In this document: positions 33,827 to 43,773 of the stretch, piece after piece | Position numbering within the stretch: position 1 is the stretch's first letter | Layout of the letters: each line of letters begins with the position of its first letter | From: Paracoccaceae bacterium | GTDB taxonomy: Bacteria > Pseudomonadota > Alphaproteobacteria > Rhodobacterales > Rhodobacteraceae | Assembly (NCBI GenBank): GCA_029862205.1 | Contig: JAOTXT010000012.1 | Coordinates: 16,822 to 80,821, forward strand | Direction: 5' to 3' | DNA length: 64,000 nucleotides | The notes under the pieces: generated by a model | What the model was told of the DNA's origin: nothing | Seen by the model: the letters and a program-made list of their open reading frames with translations, nothing else | Databases searched by the model: none | Program-made: the position numbers and the translations under genes

Positions 33827-33951
33827 TGTTCCGGGCGCCATCTTGCCTGTCTCGGACCAGGGCCACAATCGCGGCGGCCACATGCGAGGCCGAATCCAGC
33901 GCTGGCCGCAGGCACCTGATCACGCTAGGTCCGAGGGTCAGGAGGTCCCGT

Positions 33952-35190
33952 ATGTCCCGGGCGACGGTCTCGATCACGGATGCACGATCGCTGCCCCGCT
34001 GGCGGCGGCCCGAGACCCTGTTGCTGCTGATGGCCGTGGCCTCGCCGCTCGCCTTCGCCACCTGGATGGCGCTGGTCAACAACTTCGTGGTCGAGAAGGC
34101 CGCCTTCGACGGGTTCGATATCGGCGTCCTGCATGTGGCCCGCGAGATCCCCGGCTTCCTGGCCTTCCTGGTGATCTACATCCTGCTGTTCCTGCGCGAA
34201 CAGACACTCGCGATTTTTGCGCTGATCCTGCTGGGCGTCTTCACCGGGCTGACGTCGCAGTTTCCCACATTCTGGGGCCTGATGATGACGACGATCCTGT
34301 CGTCCGTCGGGTTCCACTATTACGAGACCATTCAGCAGTCGCTGCAGCTTCAATGGCTGTCGAAGGACCGGGCGCCGCAGATGATCGGCTGGATCGTCTC
34401 GGCGGGCTCGTTCGGATCGCTGGTGGTCTTCGGCCTGATCATCGTCGCCTGGGAGGGCTTCGGCTGGAGCTACACGGCGGTCTATTGGGCAGGTGGCGGA
34501 GCCTGCGCGGCGCTCGCGATCGCAGCTTGGGCGTTCTACCCGCGGTTCCAAGCGCCGGTGGTGCAGCACAAGAAGATGATCCTGCGCACCCGCTATTGGC
34601 TTTACTACGCGCTGATCTTCATCGGCGGTGCCCGGCGTCAGATCTTCATCGTCTTCGCCCCCTTCATGATGGTCGAGCGCTTCGGGCTGGAAGTGCACGA
34701 GATCACCGGCTTGATGCTCTTCAACTATATCGCCACGATCATCTTCGCCCCGGTCGCCGGACGGCTGGTCCGGGTCTATGGCGAGCGTTGGGCGATGATC
34801 GTGGAATATGCCGGCCTGGCCATTGTCTTCGCGCTTTATGCGGGGATCTATTTCTTCCATTGGGGCGTGTGGCTGGCCATGGCGCTCTATGTGCTGGACC
34901 ACCTGTTGTTCGCGCTGGCCATCGCTCAAAAGACCTATTTTCAGAAGATCGCCGATCCGGCGGATCAGGCGCCCACGGCAGCGGTCTCGTTCACCATCAA
35001 CCACATCGCGGCGGTCGGTCTGCCTGCGCCGTTGGGACTTCTGTGGCTCAGCTCGCCCGGCGCGGTCTACGGCCTCGCCGCCGCGTTGGCGCTGGTCTCG
35101 CTGGCTCTCGCCTGCATGTTGCCGCGCCATCCGGTGCCGGGCAACGAGACCGTGTTCAGCGCGCGGGCCGTTCCGCAGCCCGGAGAGTAA
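33952..35190 (+). CDS. MFS transporter
   Basis: This 412-aa protein has about eleven to twelve hydrophobic segments, with the central cytoplasmic loop FYPRFQAPVVQHKKMILRTRYWL separating two halves. It lacks sharp subfamily motifs. An AGGAGG ribosome site precedes the ATG. The MATE gene follows after three bases, so two different drug- or metabolite-type exporters are co-transcribed. The substrate is unknown. Confidence 0.82.
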   Translation: MSRATVSITDARSLPRWRRPETLLLLMAVASPLAFATWMALVNNFVVEKAAFDGFDIGVLHVAREIPGFLAFLVIYILLFLREQTLAIFALILLGVFTGLTSQFPTFWGLMMTTILSSVGFHYYETIQQSLQLQWLSKDRAPQMIGWIVSAGSFGSLVVFGLIIVAWEGFGWSYTAVYWAGGGACAALAIAAWAFYPRFQAPVVQHKKMILRTRYWLYYALIFIGGARRQIFIVFAPFMMVERFGLEVHEITGLMLFNYIATIIFAPVAGRLVRVYGERWAMIVEYAGLAIVFALYAGIYFFHWGVWLAMALYVLDHLLFALAIAQKTYFQKIADPADQAPTAAVSFTINHIAAVGLPAPLGLLWLSSPGAVYGLAAALALVSLALACMLPRHPVPGNETVFSARAVPQPGE

Positions 35191-35193
35191 CGG

Positions 35194-36636
35194 GTGGCCC
35201 GTCCCGCCCGCTTCACCACCGGCTCGACCATGCGCCACGTGGCGGTCATGACCGCGACTGGGGCGGTCGGGCTGATGTCGCTGTTCCTGGTGGATGTCGC
35301 GAACCTTTTTTACATCTCGCTTCTGGGGCAGGAGACGCTGGCCGCCGCGATCGGGTTCGCAGGCACGGTGCAGTTCCTGATGATCTCGGTCGCCATCGGC
35401 CTCTCGATCGCGGCGACCGCGCTGGTCAGCCGGGCGATCGGCGCCAAGGATGAGGCCACGGCGCGGCGGTTGGCGGCCTCTTCGACGGTGATCCTAGTTG
35501 GGGTATTGGCCCTGGCGGCGGCCACGTTGTGGGTTGTCCGGCGCGACGTGCTCGCGCTGCTGGGCGCGGAAGGCACGACACTGGATATCGCCGCGCGGTT
35601 CCTTGGCTTCGTGCTTCCCTCGCTGCCGCTTCTCGGTATCGGCATGGTCACCAGCGGGCTCTTGCGCTCGGTCGGCGATGCGCGGCGCGCGATGTATGTG
35701 ACGCTCTCTGCCGGCGTGATCGGGGCGGCGCTCGACCCCCTGTTCATTTTCGGTCTCGGCATGGGCATTGACGGTGCAGCGCTTGCCTCGGTGCTCGCGC
35801 GGCTCGGCACGGCCTTGGTCGGGCTTTGGGGCGCGGTCAAGGTCCACGACATGATCGGCCGGATCGAAATGCAGGCTGCGATGCGCGATGCGCGGGTGCT
35901 GCTGGGGATCGCCCTGCCCGCCGTGGCGACCCAGGTCTCGACGCCCCTCGGCAACGCCTATCTGACGCGGCTGGTCGCGGAGCATGGCGACGCGGCTGTT
36001 GCCGGCTGGGCGGTCACGGGCCGGGTCAGCGCGCTGGCCTTCGCGGGCATCTTCACGCTTTCGGGCGCGGTCGGGCCGATCTTGGGCCAGAACTTGGGCG
36101 CCGAGCTTTACGCGCGGATCCGCCGCACCTATCGGGACGCGCTGGTCTTCGCCGGTCTCTACGTGCTGGTGGCCTGGGCGGCGCTCTGGCTTGCGACCGA
36201 CTGGATCATCGCAGGCTTCGGCCTGACCAGCGCCGGGGCCGAGGTGGTCCGCGCCTTCACCACTTACGGTGCCGGGGCGTATCTGTTTTCGGGCGCGCTC
36301 TTCGTCTCGAACGCCAGCTTCAACACGCTTGGCCGCCCGCTCTGGTCGACCGGGTTCAATTGGAGCCGCGACGCGGCGGCCATCCCCTTGCTCGGCCTCG
36401 CCTTCGGGACCACGCTCGGGGCCAGCGGCGTGGTTGCGATTCAGGCGCTCGCCGCAGCTCTTGTCGGCACCGTCGCTGCCATCGCGGCGCTGCGCTATGT
36501 CGACCGGCTCGAACATCCGCCGGGCGACCGGCGCGGTTATGACAGCCCGCAACCGGCCTTCGCCTCCGGCCGCACCGCGGTGGCCGCCAGATTCGTGGCC
36601 GCCAGATTTGTGGACGAGGGCGACGAGTCACGCTAG
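35194..36636 (+). CDS. MATE-family efflux transporter
   Basis: This 480-aa protein has twelve membrane segments in two related halves. The early LVDVANLFYISLLGQETLAAAIGFAG and the mid ALVSRAIGAKDEATARR are typical of the multidrug and toxin extrusion family, which exports cationic drugs with Na+ or H+. The start is a GTG three bases after the MFS stop. Two nearly identical six-residue steps (AARFVAARFVDEG) occur in the C-terminal tail and may come from a short DNA duplication. Confidence 0.9.
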   Translation: MARPARFTTGSTMRHVAVMTATGAVGLMSLFLVDVANLFYISLLGQETLAAAIGFAGTVQFLMISVAIGLSIAATALVSRAIGAKDEATARRLAASSTVILVGVLALAAATLWVVRRDVLALLGAEGTTLDIAARFLGFVLPSLPLLGIGMVTSGLLRSVGDARRAMYVTLSAGVIGAALDPLFIFGLGMGIDGAALASVLARLGTALVGLWGAVKVHDMIGRIEMQAAMRDARVLLGIALPAVATQVSTPLGNAYLTRLVAEHGDAAVAGWAVTGRVSALAFAGIFTLSGAVGPILGQNLGAELYARIRRTYRDALVFAGLYVLVAWAALWLATDWIIAGFGLTSAGAEVVRAFTTYGAGAYLFSGALFVSNASFNTLGRPLWSTGFNWSRDAAAIPLLGLAFGTTLGASGVVAIQALAAALVGTVAAIAALRYVDRLEHPPGDRRGYDSPQPAFASGRTAVAARFVAARFVDEGDESR

Positions 36637-36649
36637 ATAAGCGCGCTGA

Positions 36650-37772
<1,123 letters not shown>

Positions 37773-37773
<1 letters not shown>

Positions 37774-38528
37774 TGGAACGCCGCCCCCTCATCGGCGTCA
37801 CCGCCTTTCTGCACCGGATCGAAGAGACGTTCGACGCCCAGATCTGCGGCAACCGCACGCCCGAGGCGGTGGCCGAGGTGGCAGGCGGGCTGCCGCTGAT
37901 CCTGCCGGGCCTGCCGGCGACGGCTTCGACCGGCGAGCTTCTGGACTTGCTCGACGGCCTGGTCCTGACTGGCGCGCGTCCAAACGTCCATCCCAGCTTC
38001 TACGGCCATGACGAAACCGAAGCCCACGCGCCCTTCGACCTCGGCCGCGACAACCTGGTCCTGCCCCTGACGCGGGCGATGGTCGAGGCGGGCAAGCCGG
38101 TCTTCGGCATCTGCCGCGGCATCCAGGAGATGAACGTGGCCTTCGGCGGCACGCTGCACCCGGAAGTGCGCGACCTGCCGGGCCGGATGAACCACCGGAT
38201 GCCAAAGGGCGAGAAGGATCCGGAGGTGATCTTCAAGAAGCGCCACCAGGTGAGCTTCCGCGAGGGCGGCGTCTTCCACCACCTCTTCGGCACCACTGCG
38301 GCGGTGACCAACTCGCTCCACGGCCAGGCGGTCTGGGAGCCGGGCGATCGGGTCGTCATCGAGGGCCATGCGGAGGACGAAACCGTCGAGGCGATCTCGA
38401 TCGAGGCGGCGCGGAGCTTCGCCCTCGGCGTTCAGTGGCATGCGGAATATGACGCGATGGAGGATCCGGTAAACCGGGCGCTCTTCGCCGCCTTCGGGGC
38501 GGCGGCGCGCGAGGCCCGGAAGGCGTGA
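37773..38528 (+). CDS. Gamma-glutamyl-gamma-aminobutyrate-hydrolase-like amidotransferase
   Basis: This 251-aa class I amidotransferase of the peptidase C26 group has nucleophile C114 in FGICRGIQEMN, H223 and E225 in VQWHAEYD. PuuD of this group releases GABA from gamma-glutamyl-GABA in putrescine breakdown. DGLVLTGARPNVHPSFYG near 60-78 matches that group. The ATG overlaps the previous stop (ATGA) with GGAG eight bases upstream. No other putrescine genes are nearby, so the exact substrate is uncertain. Confidence 0.87.
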
Positions 38529-38539
38529 GACGGCGGGGC

Positions 38540-38644
38540 TCTCACATGTGAGAATCTGATTAAGATACTGATTTTAATTATGTTTCTTGAGTGATCTACC
38601 GATTATTCACGGTTGGCGCGCGCTCCTGCATTTTCGTGTGCAAC
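38540..38644. repeat. 105-bp diverged repeat, copy 2 (inverted)
   Basis: Relative to copy 1 it is on the opposite strand. It starts with TCTCAC-AT-GTGAGA at 38540-38553 and ends GTTGGCGCGCGCT...CAAC. The outer boundary lies about 20 bases from a REP, matching the order at the other copy. The middle is AT-rich and poorly conserved. Confidence 0.7.
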
Positions 38645-38664
38645 GGGCCGCCCACTCGCAGAGC

Positions 38665-38687
38665 GGCGGGATGAAATCCCGCCCTAC
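38665..38687. repeat. Second-type REP
   Basis: GGCGGGATGAAATCCCGCC followed by CTAC is the reverse complement of a GTAGGGCGGG-headed REP like those at 28907 and 29116. Confidence 0.7.
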
Positions 38688-38838
38688 AATCGCGTTTCCG
38701 GTTGGAACGCCATCTCCACGAAGCGGCGATTGAGCATGATCTGCTGAGCCGCCACGTTGGGCTCCTCGATCACGTGGGTTTGTGAATCAGCGAGCGGCCC
38801 CGACCAAGACCGGCTCCACGCGCGTCATTCCGACAGTG

Positions 38839-39519
38839 TCACCGCCCAGATTCGCTCAGCGCGCCCGCCAGGCTGGCGAGTGCCGCGCGCTCGAAGATCA
38901 CCAGGGCGCCAAGCCCTTCGAACGCCATCTCGACCACCGGCTCGGATGCCTCATTCGAGGTGCCCGAGCGATCACCGGGCGCGAAGACCAGGTCATCGAT
39001 CGGCCAGGCGAGGCCGCGCGAACGGGTGGCCCGAACCTCGCGCAACGGGTGGATCGAGACCTTCGAGCCCGGGTTAAGCGTCACGCGCAACGGCATTTCA
39101 GCCGGGACCAGCGCCATGACTTCCTCGGCACCGATCATGACCACCCGCTTGTCCGGGTATTTCAACAGCACATGCATCGCTGCCAGGCTGTGATCGACCC
39201 GGCCCCCGGTAAAGCCGGCCGCCAGGTAAAGCGGCGCCTCGGTCGCATAGAGGCATTTCTCGAAATCGGTGCTGTCCTGCTCGGCCAGGTGGATGAAGCG
39301 CGCCGGCCCGGCGCGCCAATGCTCCGGATCGGCGATCGAATCCATGTCGCCGATCACCGCCTCGGGCATCAGCCGCAGGTTGGCAAGCCGGTCGGCTCCG
39401 CCGTCGGCGGCGATCAAAGTCGGCGCCAACCGGCGGGCCTCGGAGATCATTGTCTCGTCGAGCGCCCCGCCACCAACAACCGTGACGGGAGTGTCGAAAC
39501 CAATTGGCAACCGATCCAT
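38839..39519 (-). CDS. Thiamine pyrophosphokinase
   Basis: This 226-aa enzyme transfers pyrophosphate from ATP to thiamine. It has AADGGADRL, the metal-binding GDMDSI, QDSTDFEKCL and GFTGGRVDHSLA, all hallmark motifs of the family. The C-terminal domain forms the thiamine-binding beta-sandwich (RGLAWPIDDLVFAPG, GTSNEAS). It lies divergent from the acidic protein gene. No other thiamine gene is in the window. Confidence 0.93.
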   Translation of the reverse strand: MDRLPIGFDTPVTVVGGGALDETMISEARRLAPTLIAADGGADRLANLRLMPEAVIGDMDSIADPEHWRAGPARFIHLAEQDSTDFEKCLYATEAPLYLAAGFTGGRVDHSLAAMHVLLKYPDKRVVMIGAEEVMALVPAEMPLRVTLNPGSKVSIHPLREVRATRSRGLAWPIDDLVFAPGDRSGTSNEASEPVVEMAFEGLGALVIFERAALASLAGALSESGR

Positions 39520-39635
39520 GAGAACTCTTTTGCGGAGGCACCGTCAGCGCGTCAAGCGCGCTTGACGGTGAAAGTCAAACCTGCGATTTTTTATGCAACT
39601 TTTTGTTATTATGGTGTTTCGGGAGAGGTTGTCCA

Positions 39636-40727
39636 ATGTCCGGCGGGGCCAAGCGGTTGGATCTGCAAATCGGATCGTTCGCCTGCTCGGTGCAGGGGTT
39701 CGACGATCCGGTCGAGCCCGTGCAGCAGATCCTGCGCGCCATGCAGCACCTGCTGGAGGAGTCGCCCGAGCTTGCCAGCGCCGGTTTCAATTTCGAGCCC
39801 GACACGATCGAACAACTGGTCGGCGAGATCAGCCGCCGGAGCGAGCTGGACGAGTCTGAGGTCGAGATCGTGCCCGGCCTGGTCGTCATCCATCACGGTG
39901 GTGGCGCGCCGGCCGAGGCCGGCGCCATCAACGCCGACCCCTTCGCCGCGGACGAAGAAGCGACCGACCAGGAATACGTGAATATCTTCGCACCCTCCGG
40001 GCCGAGCGATGACGCGGAGGACGAAGACGACTTCGTCGATCTGGTCGCCGGCACGGCCGAAGACACCGACGCGCTGGATCGCGATCTGGTCGCCGACCGC
40101 TTGGGCTTTGGCGGGGCGAGCGCCGGTAGCGGGCCATCTGGCGGACCCAGTGCCGGCGATATCTTTGCCGAGGAGGCCGGCCCCAGCGACGGCAGCATCT
40201 TCGTCGATCCAACGTCGGATGCGGACGGGGGAGGCGCCTCGGGAGCGTCCGGACCGTCCGCGGCCGAAGGTGGCGGCGCGGACGACGAGAACGCAGCGAG
40301 CTTTTTCACGGCCCTGCCGGATGCCCGTGGCGAGGATGACGGGCCCAAGGATGGCGAGGATGGGGATGGCGAGGACGGGGATCTAACCCTTCATCTTTAT
40401 CCCAGCCAGGCTGACGAGAACGCGGAAGACGAAGATGAGGGCGGCTTCACCGCGGCCGGGCTGGCGGAGAATGCGAAGGCCACATCGATTCCGGACCTGA
40501 TGGCCAGCGCGGCTGCCTGGATGGTGCTGATCAAGGGCCAGACGACGTTTTCGCGCAAGGAGGTGATTTCGGTTTTCGAGACCATCCCGGGCAAGCACGA
40601 GAACTCGCTGCAGACGCGCATCAAGGGCTTCGGCAAGGCGGTGCGCGACGGGCAGCTTGTGATGATCGAGGACGGCGTCTTCGGGTTGTCGCGCAAGGAG
40701 ATGGAGCGGTTCCAGCGCTCGCTTTGA
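39636..40727 (+). CDS. Highly acidic protein of unknown function
   Basis: This 363-aa protein has three parts. Residues 1-80 form a small folded domain with LDLQIGSFACSVQGFDDPV, a motif seen in uncharacterised Rhodobacterales proteins sometimes misnamed CheA. Residues 90-270 are low-complexity, rich in D, E, G, S and A. The C-terminal 95 residues (FSRKEVISVFETIPG, LQTRIKGFGKAVRDGQL) look like a helical or winged-helix domain. There is no signal peptide. GGGAGAGG precedes the ATG. It converges on the MotB-like gene, and a functional link is possible but unproven. Confidence 0.75.
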   Translation: MSGGAKRLDLQIGSFACSVQGFDDPVEPVQQILRAMQHLLEESPELASAGFNFEPDTIEQLVGEISRRSELDESEVEIVPGLVVIHHGGGAPAEAGAINADPFAADEEATDQEYVNIFAPSGPSDDAEDEDDFVDLVAGTAEDTDALDRDLVADRLGFGGASAGSGPSGGPSAGDIFAEEAGPSDGSIFVDPTSDADGGGASGASGPSAAEGGGADDENAASFFTALPDARGEDDGPKDGEDGDGEDGDLTLHLYPSQADENAEDEDEGGFTAAGLAENAKATSIPDLMASAAAWMVLIKGQTTFSRKEVISVFETIPGKHENSLQTRIKGFGKAVRDGQLVMIEDGVFGLSRKEMERFQRSL

Positions 40728-40762
40728 CCGCGCGCGGCCGCGCCCAGATCACGGCGCCCAGA

Positions 40763-42310
40763 TCACCGTTCAGTGAATTTGAACTCGATACGCCGGTTGC
40801 GCGCCAGCGCCTCGGGCTCGTCGCCCTCGTCGATTGGCTGAAACTCGCCGAAACCGGCGGCCACCAGCCGATCGGGAGGCACGTTCTCGTGCTCGATCAG
40901 ATAGCGCACGACCGAAAGCGCGCGGCCCTGGGAGAGCTCCCAGTTGTCGCGATAGCGCCCCCGGCCTCCCACCGGGATCTTATCGGTATGACCATCGACC
41001 CGCAGGATCCAGTTGAGATCCTCCGGCATCTCATCCGCGACCTCCCGCAAGACGGTGCCGAGCTTCGAGATCTCCGATTGTCCGGCGCCGCCAAGCGTCG
41101 CCGAGCCGGCGCCGAACAGAACCTCGGACTGGAACACGAACCGGTCGCCGACCCGCTTGATGTCCTCGCGCCCGCCCAGCACCTGTTCCATCTTCTCGAA
41201 GAAGACCGATCGGAAGCGGGCCAGCTCGCCCACCTTCTGGGCCAGCGCTGCGTTCAGGCGCTCGCCCAGGCGCGCGATCTGGACCTCGGCCTCGGCATCG
41301 CGTGCATCCGCATCGTCCAGCAGGGCCTGCAAGCCACCCAACTGTTCGCGGAGCGCCCGGATTTGCGCATTCAACAGCGCGACCCGGCGCTGCTCGGCCA
41401 GCGTCTGGGCGGTCGCCTTCGAAAGCTCCTGCTCGGCCAGCAGCCGTAGCGCCTCTTCGCGGTCGAACGCGGAGGTGTTCTCGCCCGCCTGTTCTTCCAA
41501 CGCGCGCTTGGCAGATTCGGCGGCGGCGAGCAGCGTCAGGGTGTCCTCAGCATCGTTGCGCGCCTGCTCCAAGGCGAGCGTCATGGCGTCGAGTTCCTCG
41601 GCGCTGTTCTCGAGCCGCTTGCGCAGAGCCTCGGCCGCGGCGGCCTCGGCCAAGCGGGCCTTTTCCTCCTCGCTCAGGCGTGATTCCGCGGCGGCGGCAC
41701 GGGCGGCGGCATCCGCGTTCTCGGCTTCGCGCGCCTGAAGATCGGCGACCAGGGCCTCGAGCGCCTCGCGCCGGGCAGCCGCCAGGCGCGCTTCCTCGGC
41801 TGCCGCATCCATCTCGCTGCGCGCGCTGGCCAAGGCGGCGGCGAGCACCTCGCCCTCGGTCACGGTCTCGTCCAGCTGGGACTCGAGCTCGACATTGCGC
41901 GCCTCGGCCGCGTCGCGGGCACTGGCAAGCACCGCCATCGCCGCGTTCAGCCGCGTTACCTCGGCGTCGCCGGTCTCGGCGCGCTGTGTCATCGCGGCCA
42001 GCGCCGCCCCCAGACGGTCGATTTCGCTCCGCTGACCGGTGACGTTGGCCTGCAATGACCCGACCTCTTCCTCGAGTGCCGCCGAACGGTCGCGCTCGAG
42101 CGACAGAACATTGGCCAGGTCGGCGAGCTGCAGGTTGAGCTGGTCCAGTTCCTTGGTCTGGCCGGTCAGCTTCTGGTGCATGGTGAACTGGATGATCATG
42201 AAGATCGACATCACGAACATCAGGATCAGCAGCAGCGCCGTCATCGCATCGACGAACCCCGGCCAGGTGTTCTGCTGGATGCGGCCTCCGGCTCGGCGTG
42301 CCAGCGCCAT
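40763..42310 (-). CDS. MotB/OmpA-like protein with long coiled coil
   Basis: This 515-aa protein has one N-terminal membrane segment with the proton-channel aspartate D21 (WPGFVDAMTALLLILMFVM). A coiled coil of over 250 residues rich in A, E, R and L follows. The C-terminal OmpA peptidoglycan-binding domain (from about 380) contains LRVDGHTDKIPVG and RNRRIEFKFTE. With the MotA/ExbB-like partner it should form an ion-driven stator-type complex linking inner membrane and cell wall. The coiled coil is much longer than in MotB or ZorB. Its ATG overlaps the partner stop (ATGA). Confidence 0.88.
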   Translation of the reverse strand: MALARRAGGRIQQNTWPGFVDAMTALLLILMFVMSIFMIIQFTMHQKLTGQTKELDQLNLQLADLANVLSLERDRSAALEEEVGSLQANVTGQRSEIDRLGAALAAMTQRAETGDAEVTRLNAAMAVLASARDAAEARNVELESQLDETVTEGEVLAAALASARSEMDAAAEEARLAAARREALEALVADLQAREAENADAAARAAAAESRLSEEEKARLAEAAAAEALRKRLENSAEELDAMTLALEQARNDAEDTLTLLAAAESAKRALEEQAGENTSAFDREEALRLLAEQELSKATAQTLAEQRRVALLNAQIRALREQLGGLQALLDDADARDAEAEVQIARLGERLNAALAQKVGELARFRSVFFEKMEQVLGGREDIKRVGDRFVFQSEVLFGAGSATLGGAGQSEISKLGTVLREVADEMPEDLNWILRVDGHTDKIPVGGRGRYRDNWELSQGRALSVVRYLIEHENVPPDRLVAAGFGEFQPIDEGDEPEALARNRRIEFKFTER

Positions 42311-43563
42311 CAGCGCGCCCCTGGCGGTTTGGTGCGGGTGTCGATCAGATTGATCAGCGCCCTGATCTCGGCCCGGAGCGCGGCAGTGGATTCGCGCCTT
42401 CCGGTCGCCACGTCATGGGCAATCTCGCGCAGTTGACCGCCCAGCGCCTGCAACTCGGCGCTGCCATTGCCGTCGCCCGCGCCCTTGGACGCAAAGCCCG
42501 AGCGTTCGAGCGCGTGGATCATCCCCGTCTGCGCATTGGCGATCAACTCGTTCGCGCCTTCAATCCGTTTCAGCACGGTCAGCGTCGCGTGGTCACGTCC
42601 CGCTTGCAGCTCGCGTGCCTCGCGCATTTCGTTCAGAAGCTCGCCCATCAGCGCGCGCTCCTTCTCCATCTGGTTGGCCATCTCACCGACCACATCCGCC
42701 GCGCGGCCGAGGCGCCGTTCCGAGTCGATCCGCGCCTCCTCGGCCTTCTTGGCGAAGCCGGTGGTCATCTCGAGGCCTTCGTCGATCCGCTCGAGAAGCG
42801 CGATCAGCCCGCCCTCGGGCCCCTCGCCCTCCGAGATCAGGCCGAGCCGGGTGAACGACGACAGCCATTCCTCGAGCTCGCGGTAGAACCGGTTCTGGCC
42901 GTGGCCGGCAAAAAGCTCCAACAGCCCGACCACCAGCGAGCCCGCCAAACCCAAGAGCGACGAGGCGAAGGCGGTGCCCATGCCGCCCAGCTGGTCCTCG
43001 AGCCCGCTCATCAGCCGCTCGAACACATCGGTGCTTTCCTGACCCTCCTGCGGGGCCAGGCTGCGGATCGTGTCGACGACGGCGGGGACCGTGATCGAGA
43101 GCCCCCAGAAGGTGCCGAGCAGGCCCAGGAAGATCAGCAGGCTGGTGATGTAGCGCGTGATGTCGCGCATCTCGTCCAGCCGGGTCGCGATACTGTCCAG
43201 GATCGAGCGCGTGCTGGAGGTCGCCATGCGCTGCTGCATCCGGCCCTCGCGCATCATCGGCGCCATGGCGGCCAGGATGCGCGGCGGCTTGGTGAATTCG
43301 TGACCCTTGCGCCCGGCCTCGAGGTTTTTGAGCCAGCGCGTGGCGATGATGATCTGCGCCACCTGCCAGAAAGTGGCGAAGACGCCGAACAGGAAGACAG
43401 CGGCGATCACCCCGTTCAGATAGACATTCGCATAGAAAACCGACCGGATCTGGCCGCCCAAGACCGAGCCGCCAATGGCGACCAGGACAAGGACGATCAG
43501 CATGAATAGGATTTGGCGGGTCGGTTGAGAAAACTGGACCTTGTAGCCGTCCTTTGCGGTCAT
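42310..43563 (-). CDS. MotA/TolQ/ExbB-like membrane protein
   Basis: This 417-aa protein has membrane segments near 20-40 and 50-75. Two further segments, at about 138-160 (LLIFLGLLGTFWGLS) and 200-225 (AFASSLLGLAGSLVVGLLELF), match the channel-forming helices of MotA/ExbB. After residue 240 there is a long helical cytoplasmic tail. It is translationally coupled to the MotB-like gene. The pair resembles the ZorA-ZorB core of Zorya defence systems, but no zorC, zorD or zorE gene is adjacent, so a housekeeping cell-envelope role is more likely. Confidence 0.87.
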   Translation of the reverse strand: MTAKDGYKVQFSQPTRQILFMLIVLVLVAIGGSVLGGQIRSVFYANVYLNGVIAAVFLFGVFATFWQVAQIIIATRWLKNLEAGRKGHEFTKPPRILAAMAPMMREGRMQQRMATSSTRSILDSIATRLDEMRDITRYITSLLIFLGLLGTFWGLSITVPAVVDTIRSLAPQEGQESTDVFERLMSGLEDQLGGMGTAFASSLLGLAGSLVVGLLELFAGHGQNRFYRELEEWLSSFTRLGLISEGEGPEGGLIALLERIDEGLEMTTGFAKKAEEARIDSERRLGRAADVVGEMANQMEKERALMGELLNEMREARELQAGRDHATLTVLKRIEGANELIANAQTGMIHALERSGFASKGAGDGNGSAELQALGGQLREIAHDVATGRRESTAALRAEIRALINLIDTRTKPPGAR

Positions 43564-43773
43564 CGCCTGCCTCGTAAGAATTTTCGCGACAGCTTACGCA
43601 GATTTGCTGCATTTACCAGACGCAACTACCACATTTTGCGGCCCGCGAGATTCAAACACGGGTCACGAACCGCCATCTGACAGCACTGCGGGAGGCGACA
43701 ATTTGGACCTAACGCAGGCGGCCGCACGGCGTTAGTTTTAATAAAACCGCGTCGATTGAGGAAGGGTGAAGAC

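Larger units (their letters stand above)
38529..38838. other. Repeat-bearing intergenic region
   Basis: This gap of 310 bases holds the second copy of the 105-bp repeat (38540-38644) and a second-type REP (38665-38687). The remaining 150 bases up to the thiamine pyrophosphokinase stop show no convincing gene or hairpin. Confidence 0.6.

Noticed and set aside
40763..43563. A complete Zorya anti-phage system
   Set aside because: Only the ZorA/ZorB-like pair is present. No zorC, zorD helicase or zorE nuclease is adjacent, and the coiled coil is far longer than in ZorB.
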